This document shows, piece by piece, positions 1-7,950 of a stretch of DNA of 32,140 nucleotides. The first letter of the stretch is position 1. Every line of letters begins with the position of its first letter. This DNA comes from Gammaproteobacteria bacterium (GTDB lineage: Bacteria > Pseudomonadota > Gammaproteobacteria > Chromatiales > Chromatiaceae). The notes under the pieces were generated by a model. That model was not told the origin of the DNA, did no database searches, and saw nothing but the letters and a program-made list of their open reading frames with translations. The translations under genes and the position numbers were made by a program. Location: positions 1-32,140 of the forward strand of contig JAGRHA010000154.1 in the NCBI GenBank assembly GCA_020445205.1. The letters are read 5' to 3'.

Positions 1-372
1 GGCCTCGAACGGGTTCGGCAGATCGCTGAACACACCGCTCGATCTGTGGAAGATCGGCGAAGTCTTGCCGTGCATCACCTCGCGCGCGTGCACGATGCGG
101 CCGCCGAAGGCCTGGCCGATCGACTGGTGACCGAGGCACACGCCGAGGATCGGCAACTTGCCCGCGAAGGCTTCGATCGCCGCCACCGAGACGCCGGCCT
201 CGGTCGGCGTGCAGGGTCCCGGCGAGATCACGAGTTGATCCGGCTGCAATGCGGCGATACCTGCAACGTCGATCTCGTCGTTGCGCACCACGCGCACGTC
301 GGCGCCGAGTTCACCAAAGTACTGCACGATGTTGAATGTGAAGGAGTCGTAGTTGTCGATCATCAGCAACAT
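1..372 (-). CDS. trpG: Anthranilate synthase component II (glutamine amidotransferase), partial
   Basis: This subunit releases ammonia from glutamine and passes it to TrpE for anthranilate synthesis in tryptophan biosynthesis; in many gammaproteobacteria it also serves p-aminobenzoate synthesis. The N-terminal 124 codons are present and the gene runs off the left edge of the window. The start [12 protein letters not shown] is the family start, and the nucleophile elbow GVCLGHQ places the catalytic Cys near residue 79. The His-Glu pair of the class I amidotransferase triad would lie outside the window. The ATG is separated by one base from the trpE stop codon, so the two genes are almost certainly co-transcribed and translationally coupled. 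No damage is visible in the part present. Confidence 0.96.
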   Translation of the reverse strand, partial: MLLMIDNYDSFTFNIVQYFGELGADVRVVRNDEIDVAGIAALQPDQLVISPGPCTPTEAGVSVAAIEAFAGKLPILGVCLGHQSIGQAFGGRIVHAREVMHGKTSPIFHRSSGVFSDLPNPFEA

Positions 373-373
373 G

Positions 374-1870
374 TCACGCCTCCTTCGCGCACGGGTGGAC
401 GTCGAGCCCGGCCTCGGCCAGGGCCACGGCACGGAACACGGCACGTCCCTTGTTCATGGTTTCTTTCCACTCGAGATCGGGCACCGAATCGGCGACCACA
501 CCGGCGCCGGCCTGGATGTGCAGCTGGCCGTCCTTGATCACCGCAGTGCGGATCGCGATCGCGGTATCCATATTGCCGCTCCACGACAGGTAGCCCACGG
601 CACCGGAGTAGACACCGCGTTTGACCGGCTCGAGCTCGTCGATGATCTCCATGGCGCGGATCTTCGGCGCGCCCGACACGGTGCCTGCGGGAAAGGTGGC
701 ACGCAGCACGTCGATCGCGCTGAGACCTTCGCGCAGCCGTCCGGTGACGTTGGACACGATGTGCATCACGTGCGAGTAGCGCTCGACGACCATCTTGTCG
801 GTCAGCTTCACACTGCCGATCTCGGCCACTCGGCCGGTGTCGTTGCGTCCGAGATCGATGAGCATGAGGTGTTCGGCGAGCTCCTTTGGATCGGCGAGCA
901 GCTCGGCCTCGAGTGCCGCGTCCTCGTCCTCGCTGTGGCCGCGCCGCCGTGTGCCGGCGATCGGCCGCACCGTCACCTCGCCCTCTTCGAGACGTACGAG
1001 GATCTCCGGCGACGAACCGACGATCTGGAAATCGCCGAGGTCGAGGAAGTACATATAGGGCGACGGATTGAGGCCGCGCAACGCGCGGTACAGATCCAGC
1101 GGACGCGCTGCAAACGGGATCGACAGGCGCTGTGAGATCACCACCTGCATGCAGTCACCGTCGAGGATGTACTGTTTGATGCGTTCGACGCCGCGCTTGA
1201 AACCGTCCTCGGTGAAGCCGGAGACGAAATCCGATTCGCTGACCTGGCGCGGACCGGCGGAGCGGTGCCGCGGCGCACCCTGTTGCATGCGGTCTATCAA
1301 CTGGCCGATGCGGCGGTTGGTCGCGGCCAGGGTGTCACCGCGATCGACATCGGCGTGCACGATCAGGTACATGCGGCCACTGAGGTTGTCGAACACGACA
1401 ACCTCGTCGGCGACCATCAACAGGATATCGGGGCAGCCGAGCGGATCGGGCTTGTCGGGATTGCGCAGGCGCGGCTCGATGTAGGCGACCGTGTCGTAGC
1501 CGAAATAGCCGACGAGACCACCAGAGAAACGCGGCAGATCATCGAGTTCGGGGACCCGGAATCGCGCCTTGAAGGTCTCGACGAACGCCAGCGGATCGTC
1601 GACCCGCACCTGTTCGACGGTCACGCCGTCGGTCTCGACGCGGATATCGTTGCCATCGACCCGCAACAGCGTCCGGCACGGCAGGCCGATGATCGAGTAA
1701 CGCCCCCATTTCTCACCGCCCTGTACCGACTCGAACAGGAAGCCGAACGGCCCCTGCACCAGTTTGAGATAGACGCTGAGCGGGGTGTCGAGGTCAGCGA
1801 GCACCTCGCACACGACAGGAATGCGGTTATAGCCCTGCGCGACCAGGGCGTCGAATTGTTCGGGGGTCAT
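374..1870 (-). CDS. trpE: Anthranilate synthase component I
   Basis: TrpE converts chorismate to anthranilate using ammonia from TrpG, the committed step of tryptophan synthesis in the cytoplasm. The 498 residues match the normal family length. An N-terminal tryptophan-binding segment includes LFES near residues 45-48, the feedback-inhibition motif. The C-terminal chorismate-binding domain shows [42 protein letters not shown] and [15 protein letters not shown] Shine-Dalgarno sits a few bases before the ATG. trpG follows after one base. In many gammaproteobacteria trpE lies directly downstream of rpe-gph. Here that order is kept, but a membrane protein gene and a sulfur-globule-like gene lie between. 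Allosteric control by tryptophan is expected from the conserved motif. Confidence 0.97.
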   Translation of the reverse strand: MTPEQFDALVAQGYNRIPVVCEVLADLDTPLSVYLKLVQGPFGFLFESVQGGEKWGRYSIIGLPCRTLLRVDGNDIRVETDGVTVEQVRVDDPLAFVETFKARFRVPELDDLPRFSGGLVGYFGYDTVAYIEPRLRNPDKPDPLGCPDILLMVADEVVVFDNLSGRMYLIVHADVDRGDTLAATNRRIGQLIDRMQQGAPRHRSAGPRQVSESDFVSGFTEDGFKRGVERIKQYILDGDCMQVVISQRLSIPFAARPLDLYRALRGLNPSPYMYFLDLGDFQIVGSSPEILVRLEEGEVTVRPIAGTRRRGHSEDEDAALEAELLADPKELAEHLMLIDLGRNDTGRVAEIGSVKLTDKMVVERYSHVMHIVSNVTGRLREGLSAIDVLRATFPAGTVSGAPKIRAMEIIDELEPVKRGVYSGAVGYLSWSGNMDTAIAIRTAVIKDGQLHIQAGAGVVADSVPDLEWKETMNKGRAVFRAVALAEAGLDVHPCAKEA

Positions 1871-2224
1871 GGCTTACTCCACGCAAAAGAACACTGAGAC
1901 ACGAGGCGAATCGGTCAAATGCGCCATCGCGGATCAGGTACTGCCGTCTTGTTGCGTGTGAGTTCAGTCATCTGAATAAGAGATCCGGGAACCGCCCGGC
2001 GCGTCAACCTTAGCCAAAAACGCCTTTATCGCCAAGCGATCGGATGCATCGTCGCTCGGCCACCGGGCGTCACTGCAAAAAAACCGTCAAAAAGAATATT
2101 GACATTTTAGCATTTGCTTATATACTTCCCATCCAACGGCACGCAGTAACGCCAGGCGCCGCAAGGCAAACAACCAAATTTTTATCCGGGTGCGAACCCG
2201 AACCAAGAAACTCTGGAGACTCAA
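1871..2224. other. Divergent intergenic region between trpE and the sulfur-globule-like gene
   Basis: This 354-base stretch holds the upstream region of trpE on the minus strand and the promoter of the gene at 2225 on the plus strand. The half nearest 2225 is AT-rich. A small inverted repeat (CCGGG at 1985-1989, CCCGG at 1995-1999) lies on the trpE side. On the minus strand a weak TTGGCG, 17 bases, TAAGGT arrangement near 2000-2040 could be the trpE promoter, but it is a poor match. I see no intrinsic attenuator before trpE. Confidence 0.6.
2099..2126 (+). promoter_or_regulatory. Sigma70-type promoter for the sulfur-globule-like gene
   Basis: A perfect -35 TTGACA (2099-2104) and a near-perfect -10 TATACT (2121-2126) are separated by 16 bases. 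They lie in an AT-rich island, unlike the surrounding GC-rich DNA. The start site would be near 2133, giving an untranslated leader of about 90 bases before the ATG at 2225. Such a strong promoter fits an abundant structural protein. Confidence 0.75.
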
Positions 2225-2569
2225 ATGAAAAAGATCATCGCTATCGCCGCTATCATCGCTTCGGCCCAGGCTTCGGCTTTCTGGGGTAACGGCTACGACA
2301 ACATGTACAACAACGGCTACGGCGCCAGCAACGGCTACGGCAACGGCGTCATGGACGGTGCTGCCGACGGCGCTGCAGAAGGCACCTTCAGCATGAACTT
2401 CTCGGGCAAGGGCCACACCAACATGCGCGGTTACGGCAATGGCTACGGCGCTGGCGACGGCTGGGGCCGCGGCTACAACTACAGCGCACCTGGCTACGGC
2501 TACGCGCCTTACGGCTACGCCCCGTACGCTCCGGTTGCTCCGGCTCCGGTTGCTCCGGCTGCTGAGTAA
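2225..2569 (+). CDS. Exported Gly/Asn/Tyr-rich protein, sulfur globule protein-like
   Basis: This is a 114-residue protein with a Sec signal peptide (MKK, hydrophobic core, probable cleavage after ASA near residue 18). The mature part is very rich in glycine, asparagine and tyrosine, with repeated NGYG/GYG units. It has a central [10 protein letters not shown] segment and a Pro-Ala tail (APVAP repeats). This composition and the central segment resemble the sulfur globule envelope proteins of purple sulfur bacteria such as Allochromatium. These proteins coat intracellular sulfur deposits that lie in a periplasm-derived compartment. A structural role in sulfur storage is inferred from family resemblance; no catalytic motif is present. 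The gene is a single unit with its own strong promoter (2099-2126), an upstream GGAG-like site and a terminator at 2615-2640. It sits between trpE and the rpe-gph genes. A generic glycine-rich surface protein is the alternative. Confidence 0.75.
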   Translation: MKKIIAIAAIIASAQASAFWGNGYDNMYNNGYGASNGYGNGVMDGAADGAAEGTFSMNFSGKGHTNMRGYGNGYGAGDGWGRGYNYSAPGYGYAPYGYAPYAPVAPAPVAPAAE

Positions 2570-2614
2570 TTCGCCTCACGGCGACACCGGCCCCGCCGGT
2601 GCTCGGTACGAAAG

Positions 2615-2640
2615 ACCCGCGCTTCGGCGCGGGTTTTTTT
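2615..2640 (+). terminator. Rho-independent terminator after the sulfur-globule-like gene
   Basis: A perfect 8-bp stem (2615-2622 with 2627-2634) closed by a TTCG tetraloop is followed by an uninterrupted T-tract to 2640. The structure is about 45 bases past the stop codon at 2569. It is the cleanest intrinsic terminator in the window and supports monocistronic transcription of the gene. Confidence 0.93.
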
Positions 2641-3364
2641 GTCGTGGCGAACGGTGTGAGGGCGACCTCACGCTGTGGTGTGGCGTCAGCACCCGGTTGC
2701 GAAACACCTTCGGCGGCTGCCGCCGACCATCTGCGCCACCGGTCCGGTGCCTGTCACGTCACGTTCCGATGCCGTAGCACTCGCTGCCCACCACGGGTGG
2801 TTGCCGCCGGGGACGCGCCACGGCGCTTGGCAATGTGCATCGCCTCGCCGCCGCACCAGAGCAGTGGGCATGTGCGCCACACCGCACTGCCCAAACGTGC
2901 GTGCCGTCGCCGCAATCAGCGCCGTGCACAGCACGCCGCCTCGCGCCGCGATACCACCGTCGCAGAGGATATGCGCTGGCCCGCGCGACACTCGCGCTCA
3001 GACAGTCCTCCGCGTCATCTGCGGTGCGGATTGAACAAACGCCCCTGAAGGAAACTAGGCAGGTTGGGGGCGCAGCGTTGGTAAGCGGCACTGTCCGCGC
3101 CGGAGAACCGATCCTACTGCGCTTCGACGACGTCCGGGTTCCCGTTCTGCGGCCCCGGATCGACACCCTGCAGCACGCCAACCTGGCCTTCGCGTGGCGC
3201 TTTCGAACCGCGCACGACGAACGCCGACCCTCTGGAGCGAGCATCACCGCCAGCACCAGGGAATCACGACCGCGCGGGCCCCGGCTCGTTGCGCCACCCG
3301 CTTGTCCGTGCAACCGGGTACGGCGACGTGGGGCCGGTGCCGTCAGTTCAGGGCAGGCACGCGT
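2641..3364. other. 724-base stretch with no convincing gene
   Basis: Open frames exist on both strands, but their translations are Arg/Ala/Cys-rich, show no recognisable motif and overlap each other. They look like frames left open by high GC content. One small hairpin stands out at 2656-2671: GTGAGG, a GCGA tetraloop of the GNRA class, then CCTCAC. It lies just beyond the terminator at 2640. No tRNA-like or mobile-element end structure was seen. Confidence 0.55.
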
Positions 3365-3781
3365 TCAGTCACCACCAAAGCCGGGATTGTTGACACCGAA
3401 ATCACGCCGCGCGGCGACGATCGACACCGTGAAGCCGGAGATCACATCGAGCAACGACATCAGGCCGATGACGAAAAATGTCGAGGTACCACACGCGGCG
3501 ACCGTGAGGAACTCGATGAGATAGACCACGAACACCAGCGTCGACAGGGTATGGTCGAGCACCGAGGCCACACCGGTGCGCGTCGCTTTGAAGATCTCGA
3601 AATACAGGATCAGCACACCTGCGGCAACGAATGCGTCGTGGACGCTGAACGACCAACGCGCCCCGGACATCAGGTCGACCGCAAACAGCTCGGCAGCGAG
3701 TGCCGACTGCATGTCGCCCGACAGCATCATGAGGTTGTAGACGATGAGCGGGATGGCGAACAAGGGAATGGCGCGGAACAT
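3365..3781 (-). CDS. Small integral membrane protein of unknown function
   Basis: The gene encodes 138 residues with about four hydrophobic segments: near residues 3-20, 50-65, 75-97 and 98-118. An aspartate lies in the second soluble stretch (VHDAF). I do not recognise the family. The start chosen is the ATG at 3781, because GGGAG lies at proper spacing before it. An upstream in-frame ATG at 3817 has no such site. The gene follows gph by 69 bases on the same strand, so co-transcription with rpe and gph is likely. That position says little about its function. The composition is like the neighbours, with no sign of recent transfer. Confidence 0.75.
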   Translation of the reverse strand: MFRAIPLFAIPLIVYNLMMLSGDMQSALAAELFAVDLMSGARWSFSVHDAFVAAGVLILYFEIFKATRTGVASVLDHTLSTLVFVVYLIEFLTVAACGTSTFFVIGLMSLLDVISGFTVSIVAARRDFGVNNPGFGGD

Positions 3782-3850
3782 CGGAACTCCCGACTGATAA
3801 CAGAAAGACCTGCGCATTATCGCGCAGATTCCTGCGCGCCGGCGTGATCC

Positions 3851-4534
3851 TCAGACCAATGCGCGCAGCTCGTCCATCGAATCGATGACGGCATCGGGTG
3901 CGTAGTCGCGGATGTCTTCACCGTGGTTGTAGCCGTAACTCATGCACACGATCTGGAAACCCGCGGCACGCGCTGCGGTCACGTCGCTCTTGGAATCGCC
4001 GATCATGAGTGCATCGGCCGGTGCGACACCGAAATGTTTCGCCGCGTGCAGCAGCGGTCCGGGGTCAGGTTTCTTCACCGCCAGGGTGTCACCGGCAACG
4101 ATGATGCCGAACGCATCGTGCACACCGAGATCCTTGAGCAGCGGCAAAGTGAATTGCGCGGCCTTGTTGGTCACGCAGCCGAGTCGGTATCCCTGCGCCT
4201 GCAGGTAGTCGAGGCCTTCGCGCACGCCCGGATAGAGGCAGGAACGTTTCGACGTATTGTCCGCATAGAGCTCGAGGAAGATCGGGTAGGCGCGCTCGAA
4301 ATCCTCGTCGCTCGGCTCACCGTCGAGTTCACCGACGAGGGCCCGACGCACCAGTCGCTCGACACCGTTACCCACCCAGTTGCGGACCTTCGCTTCACCG
4401 TGCACCGGCCGCCCGAGTCGCTTCATCATCTCGTCGACGCAATAGGCGAGATCGGGAACGCTGTCGACCAGCGTGCCGTCGACATCGATCAGGATCATCT
4501 GCGGTTTGTTCAGGCTCATGTTCCGGTTACTCAT
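3851..4534 (-). CDS. gph: Phosphoglycolate phosphatase (HAD superfamily)
   Basis: The enzyme hydrolyses 2-phosphoglycolate to glycolate, removing a toxic by-product of DNA 3'-end repair and, in autotrophs, of Rubisco oxygenation. HAD motif I is DVDGTLVDS with nucleophile Asp near residue 17. Motif II is the VTNKAA segment, the motif III lysine lies in VKKPDPGPL, and motif IV is MIGDSKSDV. The 227-residue length is normal. The gene lies downstream of rpe in the usual rpe-gph order. The spacing to rpe is unusually wide at 280 bases. Two starts are possible, ATG at 4534 or at 4519; neither has a strong Shine-Dalgarno, and the second gives an N-terminus closer to family members. If this organism fixes CO2, the enzyme would also serve photorespiratory salvage, but no Rubisco genes are in the window. 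Confidence 0.92.
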   Translation of the reverse strand: MSNRNMSLNKPQMILIDVDGTLVDSVPDLAYCVDEMMKRLGRPVHGEAKVRNWVGNGVERLVRRALVGELDGEPSDEDFERAYPIFLELYADNTSKRSCLYPGVREGLDYLQAQGYRLGCVTNKAAQFTLPLLKDLGVHDAFGIIVAGDTLAVKKPDPGPLLHAAKHFGVAPADALMIGDSKSDVTAARAAGFQIVCMSYGYNHGEDIRDYAPDAVIDSMDELRALV

Positions 4535-4728
4535 ACTACTGATTCATCATGCAACACCGCGCGCTGCGGGACCGGCAACGCGCCAACCAGCCGAACCGCC
4601 ACCGCCCGCGCACCAGGGGCCGCGTGCAAGCGTCATGAGGTTCGCAAATGCAGGGATCGGGCCACGACCACCGTGGCGGGCGGGCCGGACGCAGCCGCTG
4701 CACCGATCACCGCGGAGGCGCTGATGGC

Positions 4729-4759
4729 CCACCGCGGCCGACCGCACCGGCCGCCGTGG
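4729..4759. repeat. Strong GC hairpin between rpe and gph
   Basis: Twelve-base arms (4729-4740 and 4748-4759) pair perfectly except for one internal C-C mismatch, around a 7-base loop. On the rpe-gph transcript it would form about 56 bases after the rpe stop codon. No T-tract follows, so it is not a standard intrinsic terminator. An RNA stability or processing element is possible. Confidence 0.5.
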
Positions 4760-4814
4760 ATCGCCGAAGGTTGCGGCGGCCGCATGGCGCCTGCGTGTGG
4801 CCGTGGCGTGACCG

Positions 4815-5504
4815 TCAGCCGGCTTTGGCGAGCTCCGCACGCATCTCCTTGATGATGCTGTCGTAGCGGTTCGGATCGGCGTCTTTGCCCTTGCCGAAGA
4901 TGCCCGAACCCGACACGAAGGTGTCCGCGCCGGCCGCGGCGATTTCAGCGATGTTGTCGGCTTTCACGCCACCATCGATCTCGAGGCGGATATCGCGACC
5001 CGAGGCCTTGATGATCTCGCGCGTCTGCTTGAGCTTGTCGAGCGCCGACGGAATGAAGCTTTGACCGCCGAAACCCGGGTTCACCGACATCAACAGGATC
5101 ATGTCGATCTTGTCGATCACGTAGTCGAGATAGGTCAGCGGCGTTGCCGGGTTGAACACCAGACCGGCCTTGCAACCCTCGCCCTTGATCAGCTGCAGCG
5201 TACGGTCGATATGCTCCGACGCTTCGGGGTGGAAGGTGATGTAGGTCGCGCCGGCGGCGGCGAAATCCCCGACGATACGGTCGACGGGGCTGACCATCAG
5301 GTGCACGTCGATCGGGGCGGTGATGCCATGCTTGCGCAGCGCCTCGCAGACCAGGGGGCCGATGGTCAGGTTCGGCACGTAATGGTTGTCCATCACGTCG
5401 AAGTGGATGATGTCGGCACCGGCGGCCAGCACCTTGTCGCACTCTTCGCCCAGCTTGGCGAAGTCGGCCGACAGGATGGAAGGCGCGATCGCGTAGTCTG
5501 CCAT
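4815..5504 (-). CDS. rpe: Ribulose-phosphate 3-epimerase
   Basis: The enzyme interconverts D-ribulose 5-phosphate and D-xylulose 5-phosphate in the pentose phosphate pathway and, where present, the Calvin cycle. The 229 residues begin [15 protein letters not shown]. Metal ligands are seen in IIHFDVMDN (His34, Asp36) and DVHLM (His68). The conserved NPGFGGQ and LEIDGGV segments complete the TIM-barrel active site. The ATG at 5504 is chosen because AGGGAGA lies directly upstream. A frame open to 5561 adds residues absent from the family. gph follows on the same strand. The DUF3530 gene starts divergently at 5641, so the roughly 136-base gap holds promoters for both. Confidence 0.97.
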   Translation of the reverse strand: MADYAIAPSILSADFAKLGEECDKVLAAGADIIHFDVMDNHYVPNLTIGPLVCEALRKHGITAPIDVHLMVSPVDRIVGDFAAAGATYITFHPEASEHIDRTLQLIKGEGCKAGLVFNPATPLTYLDYVIDKIDMILLMSVNPGFGGQSFIPSALDKLKQTREIIKASGRDIRLEIDGGVKADNIAEIAAAGADTFVSGSGIFGKGKDADPNRYDSIIKEMRAELAKAG

Positions 5505-5640
5505 GTGTATTCTCCCTGGCCGGCGTGCCGGCGCTAAACTTCTGCGGTGAGCGCCCGGCATCTCCGGGCGGGGTGTAAAAAAATCGGACCGGGAATGTTA
5601 CCTGAAAACCACTTTCCGTGGCAGCTGGCGCGAGACTGAC

Positions 5641-6429
5641 ATGCGTTATCTCGCCTGTATCGTCTTGTTTTCCTGGGCCCTTGTCGTGGCCGCGGCCGAC
5701 ACCACCGCGACCCGCGAGCTGGAGGCGGCGTGGCGCGCGGCGGTCGACCTCGATGGCGAGGTGATCGCGTTGCAGGCGGGCGACGACACCGCCGTCGCGA
5801 TCCACCGTCGGCCGGCTGACAACGACAGCCTCGGCGGCGTCGTGCTGATCCACGGCCCGGGCACGAACGCCGACAGCCACGCCGTCGTGCGGCCGTTACG
5901 TATCGGCCTCGCGGACGCCGGCTGGGACACACTGTCGATCCAACTGCCCGCCGCCTATGACGACGCGACATCGGCCGACTGGCACGCACAGGCGCCGATG
6001 ATCGAGGCACGCCTCGGCGCGGCACTCGACTGGCTGCGTCAACGCGGCGTCGACCGGAGCGTCGCGATCGGTGTCGGCGAAAGCGGCCGCATCGCACTGC
6101 GCTTCGCCACATCACGCCCTGCCGATCAGCTCGTCGCCGTGATCATGGTCGGCAGTCCGGCGCGATTCGACAGCGACGAGGAGCGCGAAGCGCTGGGCGG
6201 CCTCGCGCGCCCACTGCTCGATCTATACGCCGAACGCGACCGTGCCGACGTTTTGGACAACCTGCAGCGACGCGCCACAGCCGTGCGCGACGCCAAACTC
6301 GAAGGCTATACACAACGCGCGGTCGCCGGCGCCACGGCGGACTTCCGCGGTCTCGACGACGCCCTGCTCGGCAGCGTGCGCGCGTGGCTGCAGAAGCATG
6401 CCGTCGCGACAGACGCCGCGAATCCTTAG
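5641..6429 (+). CDS. DUF3530 family exported alpha/beta-hydrolase-like protein
   Basis: The gene encodes 262 residues with an N-terminal signal peptide (hydrophobic segment at residues 3-18, probable cleavage near AAA-D). A GVVLIHGPG segment at about residues 66-74 and a GVGESG turn near residue 143 correspond to the oxyanion loop and nucleophile elbow of alpha/beta hydrolases. LAxAGWDTLSIQLP-type sequence between them is characteristic of DUF3530. The family has no established substrate; a periplasmic hydrolase is an inference. It starts divergently from rpe and is convergent with cynS. It ends with TAG, which shows that TAG is used as an ordinary stop codon in this genome. Confidence 0.8.
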   Translation: MRYLACIVLFSWALVVAAADTTATRELEAAWRAAVDLDGEVIALQAGDDTAVAIHRRPADNDSLGGVVLIHGPGTNADSHAVVRPLRIGLADAGWDTLSIQLPAAYDDATSADWHAQAPMIEARLGAALDWLRQRGVDRSVAIGVGESGRIALRFATSRPADQLVAVIMVGSPARFDSDEEREALGGLARPLLDLYAERDRADVLDNLQRRATAVRDAKLEGYTQRAVAGATADFRGLDDALLGSVRAWLQKHAVATDAANP

Positions 6430-6476
6430 CGCACCACGACCGTCAGCAGACGACGCGGCGCACCGGTCTGCACCGC

Positions 6477-6502
6477 GCTGGCGCATCACGCGGCACGCCA
6501 GC
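6477..6502. repeat. Inverted repeat between convergent DUF3530 and cynS genes
   Basis: Perfect 7-base arms, GCTGGCG (6477-6483) and CGCCAGC (6496-6502), enclose a 12-base loop. It lies between two convergent genes and could help end transcription, but no T-tract accompanies it on either strand. Confidence 0.3.
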
Positions 6503-6564
6503 CCCAGCTTGGCGCATGGTCACAGCGATTGCCCGTCCTGCCACCATCAGGCCATGCGCACGCC

Positions 6565-7005
6565 TTACCAGGATTTGTAAGGCAGAAACTTGCCGTTGAG
6601 CGTGATGACGACGCGGTCACCAGCGGGATTTTCCTGTTTGTCGATGTTCATGCTGAAGTCGATGGCCGACATGATGCCGTCACCGAACTTCTCATGGATG
6701 ATTTCCTTGATGGTCTCGCCGTAGACGCCGACGATTTCGTACAAGCGGTAGATCACCGGGTCGGTGGGCACGATCTGGTCCCACTTCTTGTTCGGGAACG
6801 CCTGCAGCGCGGCCGACACCGTGGCATCGAGATCGAGCGCGGCGACCAGGGCATCTGCGTTCACCTGATCGAGGTGGTTCATGCCCAGGCATGCCGACAC
6901 GACGTACTCTGGCGCCAGACCCGCCGCGGCGGCGATGGCCTCCCACGTCATGCCCTTGCCCTGCTTCGCAGCCAGGATGGCATCGCGCATTTCAGACTTC
7001 GTCAT
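6565..7005 (-). CDS. cynS: Cyanate hydratase (cyanase)
   Basis: Cyanase combines cyanate with bicarbonate to give carbamate, which decays to ammonia and CO2. It detoxifies cyanate and supplies nitrogen. The 146 residues include the N-terminal helical DNA-binding-like fold and the catalytic C-terminal dimerisation region. The triad residues known from the E. coli enzyme (Arg96, Glu99, Ser122) align with Arg87, Glu90 and Ser113 at a constant offset of nine, in YRLYE and IMSAIDF. The ATG at 7005 follows AGAGGAA. A sigma54-type -24/-12 element lies at 7060-7075, about 55 bases before the start, predicting nitrogen control. No carbonic anhydrase (cynT), cyanate transporter or cynR regulator is adjacent. 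In sulfur oxidisers cyanate can also arise from thiocyanate; no thiocyanate genes are seen here. Confidence 0.96.
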   Translation of the reverse strand: MTKSEMRDAILAAKQGKGMTWEAIAAAAGLAPEYVVSACLGMNHLDQVNADALVAALDLDATVSAALQAFPNKKWDQIVPTDPVIYRLYEIVGVYGETIKEIIHEKFGDGIMSAIDFSMNIDKQENPAGDRVVITLNGKFLPYKSW

Positions 7006-7059
7006 CACACTGTTTCCTCTTTGGTTGGATGTTCGCGGCGGGATCGCCGGCGACCACGA

Positions 7060-7075
7060 AGCAAGAGGAATGCCA
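7060..7075 (-). promoter_or_regulatory. Sigma54 (RpoN) promoter for cynS
   Basis: Read on the minus strand, the element is TGGCAT, five bases, TTGCT. The GG and GC are ten bases apart, as the sigma54 consensus requires (TGGCAY-N5-TTGCW). Transcription would start about 12 bases on, giving a leader of roughly 45 bases before the cynS ATG. Weak NtrC-like half-sites (CGCACC at 7121, TGCACC at 7147) lie upstream. Confidence 0.72.
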
Positions 7076-7188
7076 GGGAAAAGCAAGGCGCACGCCGACG
7101 CGGTTGCGGCGTCTTGATCACGCACCGTAGCGGAGCCGCGACCGCATGCACCGAAGGTGGGCTCGACGACCGGCCGGTGCCGCCGCGC

Positions 7189-7773
7189 TCAGCCACCGTC
7201 GACGCGAATGACGATACCTTTGAAGCCGTTGCCGGCGAGCTGCTGCCTTGCCTTGTCGAGCGCCGCGCGCCCGCGGTAAGGCCCGGTCCGCACGCGGTAG
7301 CGCAGATCCTGCGGGCCGATGCGCGCACTGACCACCTTGGCCTCGATCCCGAGCAGCGCGAGCTGCGCCTTGAGCCGGTCGGCGTCGGCGTCGCGTTTGA
7401 AGGATCCGACCTGCACCAGGTAGGTCGCCGAGTCGGCCTGCTTTGCTGCCTCAGGTGCCGAAGGACGCAGGTCGAGCTCCTCGTCGGGCACCACGACTTC
7501 CATCTCGGGCAGCATGTTGTAGAAATCGAAGCGCGGTTTGGGCGCAGGTGGAACCTCGACACGGCGCGGTGGCGCGGTCACGGGTTTGCCCTGTGGCGGT
7601 CGATCAGGCTGCGCCCCGACCCACTTGCCGCCGCTGTCGTCCGACTGCCCCTTGAGCCACGCCAGGCCGACGATCAACGCACCCAGCAACAGGCCGGCAA
7701 GCAGCCACAGCCAACCCGACACGGGCTTCTTCGTCGGTTTCTTCTGAGCACGGTGTTTGTAATCTCGAGGCAC
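7189..7773 (-). CDS. SPOR-domain membrane protein, FtsN-like
   Basis: This 194-residue bitopic protein has a basic cytoplasmic tail starting PRDYKHR, a single transmembrane helix at about residues 21-40, and a proline-rich periplasmic linker. A C-terminal SPOR domain follows at about residues 116-192 (YLVQVGSFKRDADADRLKAQL and RYRVRTGPY). SPOR domains bind denuded septal peptidoglycan, and the layout is that of FtsN, an activator of septal wall synthesis. Start: GTG at 7773, since the family begins just before RDY-type sequence; no strong Shine-Dalgarno is visible. It follows argS and priA, an order also found in pseudomonads, where hslVU comes next. Here cynS occupies that place. The ftsN symbol is plausible but not proven. 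Confidence 0.85.
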   Translation of the reverse strand: MPRDYKHRAQKKPTKKPVSGWLWLLAGLLLGALIVGLAWLKGQSDDSGGKWVGAQPDRPPQGKPVTAPPRRVEVPPAPKPRFDFYNMLPEMEVVVPDEELDLRPSAPEAAKQADSATYLVQVGSFKRDADADRLKAQLALLGIEAKVVSARIGPQDLRYRVRTGPYRGRAALDKARQQLAGNGFKGIVIRVDGG

Positions 7774-7950
7774 GACGGCGACAACGCTGGCAGTGGGCAA
7801 GGGGCATCGCCGACGGCTCGGCCGCACAGCGATCTCGACGATCGTCGCTCGTACTGCGCGTGGGCACACGGCACGAGCCGACGACGGGTCACGAATTCTA
7901 TCCCGACGCCACCACGTGGTGCGACCGCGAAGCGCGACGGTGTGCGCAAT

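Noticed and set aside
1915-1971. An 18-codon minus-strand frame with one Trp codon upstream of trpE, a possible trp leader peptide
   Set aside because: Only a single Trp codon, no convincing ribosome-binding site, and no terminator hairpin with a T-tract between it and trpE.
2835-3524. A 229-codon plus-strand frame in the gene-poor stretch
   Set aside because: Arg/Ala/Pro/Ser-rich with no motif. It overlaps the better-supported membrane protein gene on the other strand and has no clear ribosome-binding site.
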